A stretch of 64,000 nucleotides of DNA, from the NCBI GenBank assembly GCA_030668485.1, contig DAOUTW010000016.1, positions 1 through 64,000 on the forward strand, in the 5' to 3' direction. The notes under the pieces are model-generated. The model saw only the letters and a program-made list of their open reading frames with translations, did no database searches and was not told the DNA's origin. Within the stretch, counting starts at the first letter, position 1; every line of letters begins with the position of its first letter. Shown piece by piece: positions 7,930 to 16,637 of this stretch. The DNA is from Candidatus Zixiibacteriota bacterium. GTDB taxonomy: Bacteria > Zixibacteria > MSB-5A5 > GN15 > JAAZOE01. Both the position numbers and the translations under genes were made by a program.

Positions 7930-8432
7930 ATATGGGAGGTGAGTGGGGCTGGAAATAAAGGCCCGTGCATCACTCGCCTGTTGATTTAGTGTACATCGTA
8001 ATGGCTGGGAATTACCATATGGATGTCGACGTTTATGCCACAAGGCATTATATATCTGTGTTTATGTTTGGGCCTTTAACCATGTTGAAGGGGGAATGCC
8101 TGGGTTTTGATTTGCCGGGATTAGGACGTGTTTAATCCTTTTAGGCCTTTTGGTACGCAACCTCAAATCGAATTTCAATGGATTATTTGAGTTTGCGGAC
8201 GATAAACCTTAACGAGAATTGAATTTTCAACAAACGGTGGAAAACCCTCTCTCGCGGAAAAAAAGTGCGAGGGAAACGATTCATTCTAGTCAGGTTCTAA
8301 AAGCGGTTATAGTCGATTTTCCTCAATTGTAGTTCGGGGATGGACGATAACTAGAGAACTGGACGATGATTCAGATTCTACCAGCGCGATAATTGCGCAC
8401 ATTCATAACACCATTCTCGAAGGAGGTTTGTC
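7930..8432 (+). other. Long untranslated leader, possibly regulatory
   Basis: About 500 bases lie between the promoter and the peptide start. A stable helix can form at 7934-7980 (GGTGAGTG with CACTCGCC, and GGGCT with GGCCC). Only very short frames occur: 8 codons at the 5' end and 44 codons at 8001-8135, neither with a ribosome site. The length is unusual for this window, where most leaders are under 80 bases. It could contain an attenuator, a riboswitch or an independent small RNA; nothing known was recognised. Confidence 0.35.
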
Positions 8433-8657
8433 ATGAAGAGGTTAATCGCGTCGGCATTGACCGTCCTTTTTTGTGTCATTTTATTTGCCGTAATTCTGGC
8501 CGATGATCCGCCCGAAAACAATTATCCGCCGCCGCCAGACGGTTATGAGGGAATTTGGCCGCCGCCCGAAGGTTATTATATCGATGGCGGTGACACCATT
8601 TATGTCCCCACCGATACGACCGCAGAAGGCTGGCCGTGGACTGAGCCGGGCCAATGA
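8433..8657 (+). CDS. Small secreted Pro/Gly/Tyr-rich peptide precursor
   Basis: 74 residues with a clear signal peptide (residues 1-23, MKRLIASALT then a hydrophobic core and ADD) and a mature part of about 50 residues rich in Pro, Tyr, Gly, Asp and Trp, including NYPPPPDGYEGIWPPPEGYY. AAGGAGG lies 6 bases before the ATG. The mature part has no Cys. It precedes the TPR/AAA+ regulator by 142 bases on the same strand. I do not recognise a family. The clean signal peptide and ribosome site support a real gene; a role as an envelope peptide or signal is conjecture. Confidence 0.65.
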   Translation: MKRLIASALTVLFCVILFAVILADDPPENNYPPPPDGYEGIWPPPEGYYIDGGDTIYVPTDTTAEGWPWTEPGQ

Positions 8658-8799
8658 GCTAAATTCTGAGGCCTGGAGGCAACTATTTATTCAAGGTTTC
8701 TTGAGAAGGGAAATATGCCGGTTTGAAAGAAATTCAGACTTGAAATAGCATCCGCTGTTCGAGGATTGGATCAATCTTCTGGCCGGGCTTGGATAAGAA

Positions 8800-10938
8800 A
8801 TGTATAGAACAACTACAGATAGTCTCAATGCGGCCTCAGAACTTCTTGGTGAAAAGAAGTTCAAAGAAGCCATCAAAGCTCTGGGAGAAATCGATGTAAA
8901 TTCGATTTCTCCTACTGAAAAGGCATTTCACAATCTCACCTATGTCGAGGCCTGCCTATATTTATCCAACTATGAAGTTGAGGATAAATTGAATGAGGCT
9001 CTCGATTTCTATAGAAGCAGCGATGATATCGCCCGTTTTGCCTTGGCCAAGTATTTGCAAGGGTGGATGCTGAGTGATCAGGGTCGCCACTTTGATGCCC
9101 GTGAAATCCTGATTGAGGCTCATTTAATCTATAAACGAAACGATCTGGATAAACTGAGAGCCAGGGTTCTGAACAAGCTTGGTTTTTTGTGCTTTGAATT
9201 GGGCGATATGCAATCGGCGGAGAAGTACGTCGAGAAAAGTATAGAATTATATAGAGCCAATGATGATCAGGTTAATGAATTTATTGTCGCGGCCAACCTT
9301 GGTACCGTCTACTTCTATACCGGTCAACTCAACAAGGCTATTTCAAAATATTCACAAATCATTCCGCAGATTTCAACCTGGGACGGGAAAAACGCCGCGC
9401 GATATTATATCCAATATTCAATCCCCCTTGCCTCGTGGGGAGATATTGATTTGGCGAAGAGTGTCCTCGAAAAAGCATATCCTAACCTCAATGATTTTGA
9501 TCATGACCGGGCTATCTATTTTCGTTTTTTGGGATGGATTTACCTCATTGAAGGTCGATTTGCCGAAGCCAGGGATTGTTTTCTCGATGCCATGAATATC
9601 TTGCGCGAGAGCATGCGGGACAAAGTACTTATCTCATCTATCAAAAGGCAACTGGGCGAGGCTCTGATCGGACTTAAAGAATACCACAAAGCCCGAATCT
9701 ACACCGATGAAGCAATGGTGTTAGCCGAAGATTGCAAGGAACAAGTTGGAATTGCCGGATGCTACCGTAATCTTGGCGAATTGCATGCGCTAACGGGCAA
9801 CAGCGAAAAAGGCCGCGAGAAGTTCCGAAAAGCAATCGACCTTTTCAGCCTGATTAATGCCCGTTATGAGTTGGCATTGACACGTTATAAAGCGGCTATG
9901 TCGGGAGCCTATAAAGACGGCGAACGGCAGGCATTACTCTATATGGCATGCGAGTATTTCAAAAAAGAGAACATCGAAAAGTATGTCCATATAGTGGAGC
10001 GTGAAATGACCGGCTTCCCGGTCAAGACACCACCTCCCGCGATCCGTAAAAAAGGAATGGTGCCGCAGATAGTCACAGTTGATGACACCATGAAACAATT
10101 GGTTTCCATGGCCGAAAATGTCGCCGAATCGGATATGTCGGTTCTTCTGACGGGAGCAACCGGAACCGGAAAAGACCTTTTCGCCCGGTATATACACAAT
10201 TACTCAAGACGTGCCGGCAAGTTTGTCTCGGTCAATGCTGCGGCGATTCCCGACAGCATGATCGAATCGGAGCTGTTTGGTCATAGCAAGGGCGCTTTCA
10301 CCAATGCCGATCGCGACAAGGTCGGGTTGATTGAAGTAGCTCACAACGGCACTTTGTATCTCAATGAAATCGCCGATGCCTCGAAGGAGTTGCAGGCTAA
10401 ATTGCTCGATGTCCTGGAAAACCATAATATCCGCCGGTTGGGTGAAACCAAGGAACGCCGAGTCTCATTCCGGCTCATTGCGGCCACCAATCATGATCTC
10501 AATCAACTTATTGAGGCTGGAAAATTCCGCATTGATCTATATCATCGTCTTGGCGAGGTTCCGATGGTGCTGCCGCAACTCAATGAGCGCGAGGGAGATA
10601 TTCAGGTTATGTTCCTGCATTTTCTGGCCTTGGCCGGAGTAACCGTGGATGAGGACAGCCCCGAATTCACCCGCCTGATTAAATTGTTGAATCGTCGAAA
10701 TTGGCCGGGCAATGTGCGTCAACTGGAGGCGGAAGCCAAGAGAATGGCGCTATTATCCAAAGGCAGCCTGAAGAGGATGATAGAGTTATCATCCCGGAAC
10801 ACACTGAACGAGCGCGATCAGCTATTCGATCTTCTGCGACAGCATGACTGGAACCGCCGAGAGGTGGCCCGGAAGCTGAATGTCAGTGATACGACTATTC
10901 GCCGCAAAATAAAGAAATTTAGGCTCAACGAGAATTAA
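8800..10938 (+). CDS. TPR - AAA+ (NtrC-like) - Fis-HTH transcriptional regulator with altered motifs
   Basis: 712 residues. Residues 1 to about 390 are tandem TPR-like helices, a sensory or peptide/protein-binding region in place of the usual receiver or GAF domain. The AAA+ domain of bacterial enhancer-binding proteins follows: Walker A GATGTGKD (452-459), the GAFTGA loop changed to GAFTNA (498-503), Walker B changed to LYLNE so that Asn522 replaces Asp, then FRIDLYHRL and WPGNVRQLE. The last 45 residues are a Fis-type helix-turn-helix (NRREVARKLNVSDTTIRRKIK). Classical relatives activate sigma54 promoters; the changes make that doubtful here. The weak ribosome site precedes an ATG at 8800. 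The small secreted peptide gene just upstream is the obvious partner candidate. Confidence 0.85.
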   Translation: MYRTTTDSLNAASELLGEKKFKEAIKALGEIDVNSISPTEKAFHNLTYVEACLYLSNYEVEDKLNEALDFYRSSDDIARFALAKYLQGWMLSDQGRHFDAREILIEAHLIYKRNDLDKLRARVLNKLGFLCFELGDMQSAEKYVEKSIELYRANDDQVNEFIVAANLGTVYFYTGQLNKAISKYSQIIPQISTWDGKNAARYYIQYSIPLASWGDIDLAKSVLEKAYPNLNDFDHDRAIYFRFLGWIYLIEGRFAEARDCFLDAMNILRESMRDKVLISSIKRQLGEALIGLKEYHKARIYTDEAMVLAEDCKEQVGIAGCYRNLGELHALTGNSEKGREKFRKAIDLFSLINARYELALTRYKAAMSGAYKDGERQALLYMACEYFKKENIEKYVHIVEREMTGFPVKTPPPAIRKKGMVPQIVTVDDTMKQLVSMAENVAESDMSVLLTGATGTGKDLFARYIHNYSRRAGKFVSVNAAAIPDSMIESELFGHSKGAFTNADRDKVGLIEVAHNGTLYLNEIADASKELQAKLLDVLENHNIRRLGETKERRVSFRLIAATNHDLNQLIEAGKFRIDLYHRLGEVPMVLPQLNEREGDIQVMFLHFLALAGVTVDEDSPEFTRLIKLLNRRNWPGNVRQLEAEAKRMALLSKGSLKRMIELSSRNTLNERDQLFDLLRQHDWNRREVARKLNVSDTTIRRKIKKFRLNEN

Positions 10939-11148
10939 ATCGCCTTGCGACTTCTGCAACCCCCCCCGTTGCAATCAGTGGTCTTATCGTAATATTTTAC
11001 TTCACAACTTCTTATGATCTCGCAGCCGATGCTGCGCAATATTAATGCGACATATATCAATCGATTTATGTTGTGTTAAATATCTCCGGATGATTGATCC
11101 CTTTCTATCTTTGTGGTATACAGCCGTTTGCGAATTAGGGTCGAGTTG

Positions 11149-11178
11149 TTGATGGACTTGGCATAATACTTGTTATAC
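11149..11178 (+). promoter_or_regulatory. Possible promoter of a small RNA
   Basis: TTGATG at 11149-11154 and TTATAC at 11173-11178 are 18 bases apart, with TG directly before the -10 hexamer. It points into a stretch without a protein gene that ends in a strong terminator. Confidence 0.35.
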
Positions 11179-11184
11179 CGAAAG

Positions 11185-11402
11185 CAGATAAGAATATATC
11201 CTTCACAAATCGGCAGATTCTTGTGATTGGAAGGAAGAGCTTAAGCACCTCACTCCTCTCAAAAAAAATCACATGGCTGCTGGATGCTTATCTATCTGGG
11301 CTGGCGTGTAATTTAAGTATTTCACGTACAGCATATAACCGCCGGGCAGAGTGACGAAACTTATGGCAGGTACTGTCTGACTCACCCGGCGGTATTTTTT
11401 AT
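11185..11402 (+). ncRNA. Candidate ~215-nt small RNA
   Basis: The stretch 10939-11507 has no protein gene. A possible promoter at 11149-11178 and a terminator at 11338-11402 would give an RNA of about 215 bases. Distant complementary segments AGATAAG and CTTATCT could close an internal domain. The size is that of 6S RNA, but I cannot see the 6S central-bubble signature, so no family is assigned. Confidence 0.3.
11338..11402 (+). terminator. Terminator hairpin with U6
   Basis: ACCGCCGGG pairs with CCCGGCGGT, with an inner GAGT/ACTC extension, followed by A and TTTTTT. It is 400 bases beyond the regulator stop, too far to be its simple terminator. Confidence 0.7.
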
Positions 11403-11507
11403 CCTACAAGAAAACGGCCCCCAGGCATAAGAAAGTCCCCGGTTTACAAGTAACACGACAATTATATCGGGGAAAATATTTGTTTTCGGGCTGGTCTGCT
11501 GTTGGCT

Positions 11508-13994
11508 TTAGTTTTCGGTTGAAATTGGTTGTATGTTTTTCAGACGTAATGAGTTGGCAACAACAAAAATCGAGGATAAAGCCATTGCGGCAGCGGCTAT
11601 GACCGGGGAAAGAGTTATCCCGAATATCGGATAAAGCGCTCCGGCAGCAACCGGGATCATGATAACATTATAGAAAAATGCCCAGAAGAGGTTCTGTTTG
11701 ATAGTCTTTAGGGTTACTCTCGAAACTTCAATTGCCGTAAGGATGGCATCAAGAGACTTTCCGGTAATCGTTATGTCAGATGCCTTGATGGCGATATCGG
11801 TTCCGGTACCGAGGGAAAATCCGATATCGGCCGCTGTCAAAGCAGCGGCATCGTTAACTCCGTCACCGACCATCGCCGTCACGCGACCGGTGCGGCTCAA
11901 AGATTGGATTGTCAGTAGTTTTTTCTCCGGCAAAGCCTCAGCCTCGAAATTCTTGATTCCCAAGCGGGCGGCTGCTGCTGCGGCTGAGTAATTATTGTCG
12001 CCGGTCAGCATCATGGTTTCATATCCCATTTCTTTCAGATGTCTTAATGTCTCCGCAGCCCCGCTTTTCATGGTATCGTTAAAAGTTATCGTGCCCAGAT
12101 AATTGTTATCGAGGGCGACATGAACTATTGCCGATTTTCGGTCTTTCTCGATATTTCTCATAATCGCCAGTTGTTCCGGGGGGATGGAGGCCTCGGCCAT
12201 AAAGGATCGGCGTCCCATGACAATATTCCGTCCTTCGATTTCCGCCTTCAATCCCTGCCCGGGAATAATTTCATGCTTGCTTACCTTCAGAAGGCCGATC
12301 TGGTCGTGGTTTGCTTTTTCACGTAAGGCGAGACCAAAAGGATGCTCCGAGAACTGTTCGGCTGAAGCGGCGAATTGCATCAAAGTTTCTGCCGTCGTGC
12401 CATCGGAAGGGAGCACGGCATCCACGCTCGGCCGCCCCTCAGTAAGTGTGCCGGTTTTATCGAAGATGAAGGTATCGGTGGCCGCTAATCGTTCCAAAAT
12501 TACCCCGTTGCGGAAGAGTATTCCAAGGCGTGAGGCGCGACCGGTACCAACCAGGATTGCGGTGGGCGTAGCCAGTCCCATGGCGCATGGACAGGCAACC
12601 AGAAGAACCGCTACCGGAGCGATTAAAGCCATTTTCGAACCGGGGCTGATCAGCAGCCATACCACGAGGGTTATAAGGGCGATTACAATCACGATCGGGA
12701 CAAACACCGCCGCAACCCGATCGGCAACTCGCTGGATCGGAGCCTTGTCGTCCTGGGCGTCGCGAACCATGCGGATCATTCGCGCCAGGACCGTCCCGCG
12801 ACCGACCTGGGTAACTCTTATTTTGACGCCGTTACCGATATTGAGAGTGCCGCTCGTAACCTTATCGGCTAATCCCTTAACCACCGGCATTGCCTCCCCG
12901 GTGATCATCGATTCGTCGGCCGTGGTCTGACCCTCCACAACGATACCATCGGCTGGGATTGACTGTCCCGGGCGAACTAGAATGGTGTCTGAAATGGCGA
13001 GCTGACCGATGTCTATTTGCTCCTCATTACCGTCTGCGTCAAGACGCCAAACCATCTGGGGAATAAGCGATGACATCCCCTCCGCAGCATCGCGAGCTTC
13101 GCGAGTAGCCTTATGTTCAAGGTAACGACCGATCAGAATAAAGGCGATAATCATCGCTGTCGTATCGTAATAAATCGCTGTCCCACCGGCACTTGTACCA
13201 AATATTAGATTGCCGGTTATGACCACGGAATAGAGCCAGGCACTGCCCGATCCCAGCGCGATCAGGCTGTTCATATTGGCTCGAAAATGGCGGAGTTGAA
13301 CCAGTGCGTCGATGAAAAACAGCCTTCCGGAATAGAGAACAGGCAGGGTCAGAAGCAGTTGAAGTAGGGCCGAAACGACAGGCCGAAGGGTAAATAATCC
13401 GACAATATGCTGACCAAAATGCAAGCTGAAAATTGCTATCGCGCAGGTAAGTGAGACAATTAAATCGCGCTTTAGTTGTCCATTACGATTAGTTTCGACC
13501 CGGTCATCGACATGAAAATCGGCATCGTAGCCGATATTTTTAATGTCGTTGATCAATTTTCGGCGATCATAAACGCCATCGATTAGATCAATTCGGCCGG
13601 TTTGAGTGGCGAAATTTACCCTGGCATTGGATATACCGGGGATCTTTTTTAGGCCGTTTTCAAGGGTGTTGACACAGGCGGCGCAGCGAAGATTGAAGAT
13701 ATCAATCACTTCACTTTGTACAGGAATCTCGATCCCCGTCTTCCGTATTTCATCCAAAGCCCGCTCAATTTGCCCGTTAGAACCGCCGGGATCGGTCAGG
13801 CAAAACCGGATTATTTCGGATTCGAGATCAATATTAATTTCGGTCAGGCCGTCTATGTCACTGAGACGGTTCGACAGATCCCTCTTTAATCCCGGCCCGA
13901 CGAGGCCGACAACAGGGATATTCACTACCTGTGAGTCATCATTATTCATCGCATTTGCCGTGTCAAATCGATCAGATATTTTTCCGTTTATCAC
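11508..13994 (-). CDS. copA: Copper-transporting P1B-type ATPase
   Basis: 828 residues. Two HMA-type domains lie at the N-terminus: the first (about 20-95) has lost the metal-binding CxxC, the second carries CAAC in FNLRCAACVNTLE. Eight membrane helices, the ion site CPC (VACPCAMGLATP), phosphorylation site DKTGTLTEG (Asp512), HP motif in SEHPFGLAL, and MVGDGVNDAAAL follow. The last helices carry YN and MALSS, the pattern of the Cu(I)-exporting P1B-1 group. It pumps Cu(I) out of the cytoplasm at the expense of ATP. The start is a GTG at 13994; an ATG at 13949 is an alternative. No copper chaperone or CueR/CsoR-type regulator is adjacent. Confidence 0.92.
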   Translation of the reverse strand: MINGKISDRFDTANAMNNDDSQVVNIPVVGLVGPGLKRDLSNRLSDIDGLTEINIDLESEIIRFCLTDPGGSNGQIERALDEIRKTGIEIPVQSEVIDIFNLRCAACVNTLENGLKKIPGISNARVNFATQTGRIDLIDGVYDRRKLINDIKNIGYDADFHVDDRVETNRNGQLKRDLIVSLTCAIAIFSLHFGQHIVGLFTLRPVVSALLQLLLTLPVLYSGRLFFIDALVQLRHFRANMNSLIALGSGSAWLYSVVITGNLIFGTSAGGTAIYYDTTAMIIAFILIGRYLEHKATREARDAAEGMSSLIPQMVWRLDADGNEEQIDIGQLAISDTILVRPGQSIPADGIVVEGQTTADESMITGEAMPVVKGLADKVTSGTLNIGNGVKIRVTQVGRGTVLARMIRMVRDAQDDKAPIQRVADRVAAVFVPIVIVIALITLVVWLLISPGSKMALIAPVAVLLVACPCAMGLATPTAILVGTGRASRLGILFRNGVILERLAATDTFIFDKTGTLTEGRPSVDAVLPSDGTTAETLMQFAASAEQFSEHPFGLALREKANHDQIGLLKVSKHEIIPGQGLKAEIEGRNIVMGRRSFMAEASIPPEQLAIMRNIEKDRKSAIVHVALDNNYLGTITFNDTMKSGAAETLRHLKEMGYETMMLTGDNNYSAAAAAARLGIKNFEAEALPEKKLLTIQSLSRTGRVTAMVGDGVNDAAALTAADIGFSLGTGTDIAIKASDITITGKSLDAILTAIEVSRVTLKTIKQNLFWAFFYNVIMIPVAAGALYPIFGITLSPVIAAAAMALSSIFVVANSLRLKNIQPISTEN

Positions 13995-14073
13995 TCTATC
14001 CGGTTAAATATCCTAAATCAAAACCTGTTTTGCAATGACTTTTTATTCCATCCGGCAGACGACCAATAAGCCC

Positions 14074-14115
14074 AAAAAACAACCGCTCGGTTCCACATTA
14101 CGAGGACACGAGCGG
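14074..14115 (-). terminator. Terminator of the sigma factor gene
   Basis: CCGCTCG pairs with CGAGCGG across a 19-base loop; on the minus strand it is followed by TTGTTTTTTGGG. It lies 55 bases after the sigma factor stop. Confidence 0.7.
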
Positions 14116-14170
14116 CCATCTCAAGCTTTGATAGTGTTTCACCCAAAGGCAAACTGGTCGATTCACCGGT

Positions 14171-14812
14171 CTATTTGATACCGATCGCAATCAACAACCC
14201 GGGGCAACGCCTCAGGAGGTCTTTTCTTATTTTTTGCCGGGCTCGATGGAGGTACCAGCGAACCGTCGCTTCCGGCATTTCCATGATATTGGCCACATCA
14301 TCAATATGGCATCCTTCAATATCGCGGAGGACAAACGCCGATTTCTGTTTTCCGTTCAGTTTTTCGGTTGCGGCAGTTATATGCTCGCGCAATTGACTGG
14401 TGCGGAAATTATTCTCCGGATTATCGCGATGGTTCTCGGCGGTCTCATAAACATTTTCCAATGGTTCATGACGATGACGCCGGTGTTTACGCATATAATC
14501 TATTGAAGCATTTACGGTTATCCTGTAAAGCCAGGTGTAAAAACGTTTATTTTCATCGTATCGCCAGATGTTCTGCGATGTTTTTACGAAAACATTCTGG
14601 GTGATGTCGGCGGCTTCATCATAATCGCCCACCATTTTGTAGGCCAGGGCAGCGACCTGATTCCTATAGCGATCCACCAGTTCGGAAAATGCTCGATTGT
14701 CGCCTTCTTTAACTTTTCGAATAATAGCTTTGACTTCCTGCTCATCTTTTTCTTCGGCGACTGTCTTATTTCCGCTGGGGTTCTCCTTGTGATTTGTGGC
14801 GGTTTTATTCAC
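14171..14812 (-). CDS. ECF-type RNA polymerase sigma factor
   Basis: 213 residues with region 2 (FSELVDRYRNQVAALAYKMVGDYDEAADITQNVF, here quoted only by its ends: FSELVDRYRN and DITQNVFVK) and region 4 (LNGKQKSAFVLRDIEGCHID with the HTH MPEATVRWYLHRARQKIR). Region 3 is missing, as is normal for the extracytoplasmic-function group (RpoE-like). The N-terminal 40 residues are a charged, probably flexible extension. No anti-sigma factor is adjacent, which is unusual for the group. It starts at a GTG with AGGGA upstream and has a possible -10 TATAAT at 14873-14878. The regulon cannot be predicted. Confidence 0.9.
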   Translation of the reverse strand: MNKTATNHKENPSGNKTVAEEKDEQEVKAIIRKVKEGDNRAFSELVDRYRNQVAALAYKMVGDYDEAADITQNVFVKTSQNIWRYDENKRFYTWLYRITVNASIDYMRKHRRHRHEPLENVYETAENHRDNPENNFRTSQLREHITAATEKLNGKQKSAFVLRDIEGCHIDDVANIMEMPEATVRWYLHRARQKIRKDLLRRCPGLLIAIGIK

Positions 14813-15126
14813 AATAATATCCCTGTTTAAGATCAGCAGTCCATATGTTTACTTCATGGACATAAGAGGTTCATTATATCCTTTTAACCATAATCCAAGT
14901 TTTTGGTTCCCTTAATTTACCATATTCGCATCAATTAATGTGCTTTAAGCCCTTTTTATACGTTTAGCAAAATTCTAAGGCAAAAATCTAAGATCGAAAA
15001 ACAATGAAAATTGGCAGGTACTTATAAAATACCACATTATTGACAGGTAGTCAAGTAATTACTCTTAAAAAGGGAGATAAAAAAAGCCCGCCAAAAGGCG
15101 GGCTGAAATTTTGCAAACGGTGATAT
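14813..15126 (-). other. 314-base spacer upstream of the sigma factor gene
   Basis: AT-rich spacer holding the -10-like TATAAT (14873-14878, minus strand) for the sigma gene and, at its right end, the terminator of the M23 peptidase gene. Nothing else was recognised. Confidence 0.5.
15078..15104 (-). terminator. Terminator of the M23 peptidase gene
   Basis: AGCCCGCC/GGCGGGCT stem with AAAA loop, followed on the minus strand by seven U. It lies 23 bases after the stop codon. Confidence 0.9.
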
Positions 15127-16026
15127 CTATTTGTTAAGTATGTACTTATAGGGATTGACCGGTTTCCCGTTTTTTAGCACCTCATAATGCAAATGAGGGC
15201 CGGTGGAGTAGCCGGTATTGCCCATGTAGCCGATTATTTCGCCACGTTTGACCTTTTGTCCGACTTTAATATTGTATTTATCGAGATGGGCATAACGGGT
15301 CTTAAATCCGAATCCATGATTGATGGCAATCATTTTGCCGAGGCCGCCATTGACTCGGACCGAGACCACTTTGCCGTCGGCCGTGGCGTAGATCGGAGTT
15401 CCCTTTTTGTTGGCAATATCGAGTCCGGAATGGAATTGTTTGAAACCGGTGAAAGGATCCTGTTTGTAACCGAAGCCGCGCGACATATACCCCTTGGCAG
15501 GCATAATTGAGGGGGAATGGTCCAGGCGATCACGCTTTTTGGTCAGAAGTTCGTAAACTTCATGATATCGTTCCCGCTCGAACTTGGAGAGGCGCAACAG
15601 TTCATCGACATCGGCGGCAACTTCCATTGCTTCGGCCGTTGACGGAGTTATTGTTTGCATCTCGGGATCGGTCGGACCACCGACACCAAGCATACGGGCC
15701 TCGGGATTAATAGCCGGCAGATCAAAAATGGTCCTAATCGCCTCTTCCTTAGCGACCAGAACCCCGTAATCGGATTCCAGACTGGCGATCGATTGCTCCA
15801 TTTCGGCATACTGGTCAGAGAGCAACTGGTTTTCCCAGGTCAGCTTTTCCATGCGGGCCTGGTCGACGCGGGTGTCGAAATAATCGGCAAGCAGGAAGAG
15901 GTTGACCAGCACAAAGCATATACCAAAAATCCCCGCCGTCCATAACAGCCTGATAGGGATTGAATATTGTTTAACCTCGCCCCGATCCCGGGGTAACACC
16001 ATTACTGTAATTTTGTCTTTCCACAT
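15127..16026 (-). CDS. M23-family murein endopeptidase, membrane anchored
   Basis: 299 residues from the ATG at 16026 (MWKDKITVMV). A consensus promoter at 16076-16104 starts transcription near 16069, which excludes the longer frame from 16143. A membrane helix (about 27-50) is followed by a coiled coil (about 55-100) and a C-terminal LytM/M23 domain with HSGLDIAN (zinc His and Asp) and HLHYEV (catalytic and zinc His). All four key residues are present, so it should be an active D,D-endopeptidase or lytic enzyme acting on peptidoglycan, with the architecture of MepM or DipM-like proteins. It ends at a strong terminator and is monocistronic. Confidence 0.9.
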   Translation of the reverse strand: MWKDKITVMVLPRDRGEVKQYSIPIRLLWTAGIFGICFVLVNLFLLADYFDTRVDQARMEKLTWENQLLSDQYAEMEQSIASLESDYGVLVAKEEAIRTIFDLPAINPEARMLGVGGPTDPEMQTITPSTAEAMEVAADVDELLRLSKFERERYHEVYELLTKKRDRLDHSPSIMPAKGYMSRGFGYKQDPFTGFKQFHSGLDIANKKGTPIYATADGKVVSVRVNGGLGKMIAINHGFGFKTRYAHLDKYNIKVGQKVKRGEIIGYMGNTGYSTGPHLHYEVLKNGKPVNPYKYILNK

Positions 16027-16075
16027 AAGCAGTCGTCGAGAAAGGTATCTCTCCCTTATCCTAAAAAAGTGACCA

Positions 16076-16104
16076 ATTATACCGCCCCCAAGTTGCTGTG
16101 TCAA
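16076..16104 (-). promoter_or_regulatory. Consensus promoter of the M23 peptidase gene
   Basis: TTGACA at 16099-16104 and TATAAT at 16076-16081, exactly 17 bases apart on the minus strand. A perfect match to both sigma70 hexamers. Confidence 0.85.
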
Positions 16105-16156
16105 GGCAAAAAATTTTAATCTTTTTGGCGCACATTTCGGCATAACGATCAGCCTA

Positions 16157-16369
16157 TTACTTAATGACCATGAATTCCTGCCGAAGAATCTTGTCGATTA
16201 CCTTGATGAATTTCTCGGCATTCAAACCCTGCAGGCTGTATAGGTGCCAGCATATCTTCCTCGGCTTTTTGTACAACTCCTTTGTCTTCGGGGCCATTTC
16301 CACCTGCCTTGCTGCGATATCACAAAGAAGGATAGGCGTACCGATCCCTTCTTCATAATATCGACCCAA
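16157..16369 (-). CDS. Doubtful 70-residue hypothetical protein
   Basis: An open frame starting at a TTG without a ribosome site. The C-terminal half (residues 25-70) is basic and helix-prone and looks protein-like (GLNAEKFIKVIDKILRQEF), but no family is recognised. It may be a remnant of a longer gene. The 268-base spacer to its right contains a perfect 14-base palindrome TAGGCTGCAGCCTA at 16553-16566. Confidence 0.25.
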   Translation of the reverse strand: MGRYYEEGIGTPILLCDIAARQVEMAPKTKELYKKPRKICWHLYSLQGLNAEKFIKVIDKILRQEFMVIK

Positions 16370-16637
16370 AATTACCGTTCTTTATAGGGATTTCCATGCA
16401 AGAGTCATGCCTTAATAGGCTGCCGTAGTATGATTTGTAGGCCTTGATGTACGTACCTAATTATCAACAACTTATGAAAACGTCTCATTGTGCAACAATT
16501 GAACATTAGGCAGGCGATGTATAAAAAATTATTGTCTCTTTCCCATATTAGGTAGGCTGCAGCCTAATTGAAAGAGATTCGGACAAGGTCTGATATCGGA
16601 TAGCTGGGAGATATTCCGATCCGATCGACGCCCGGTT

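Noticed and set aside
8001-8135. 44-codon frame in the long leader
   Set aside because: No ribosome site and no protein-like pattern; a leader peptide role cannot be supported from one sequence.
8400-11000. Search for a sigma54 (-24/-12) promoter near the AAA+ regulator
   Set aside because: No TGGCAC-N5-TTGC-like site was found; the visible promoter is of sigma70 type.
16553-16566. Perfect 14-base palindrome TAGGCTGCAGCCTA
   Set aside because: Could be an operator, but a single site in a spacer without a matching regulator is not enough to claim it.
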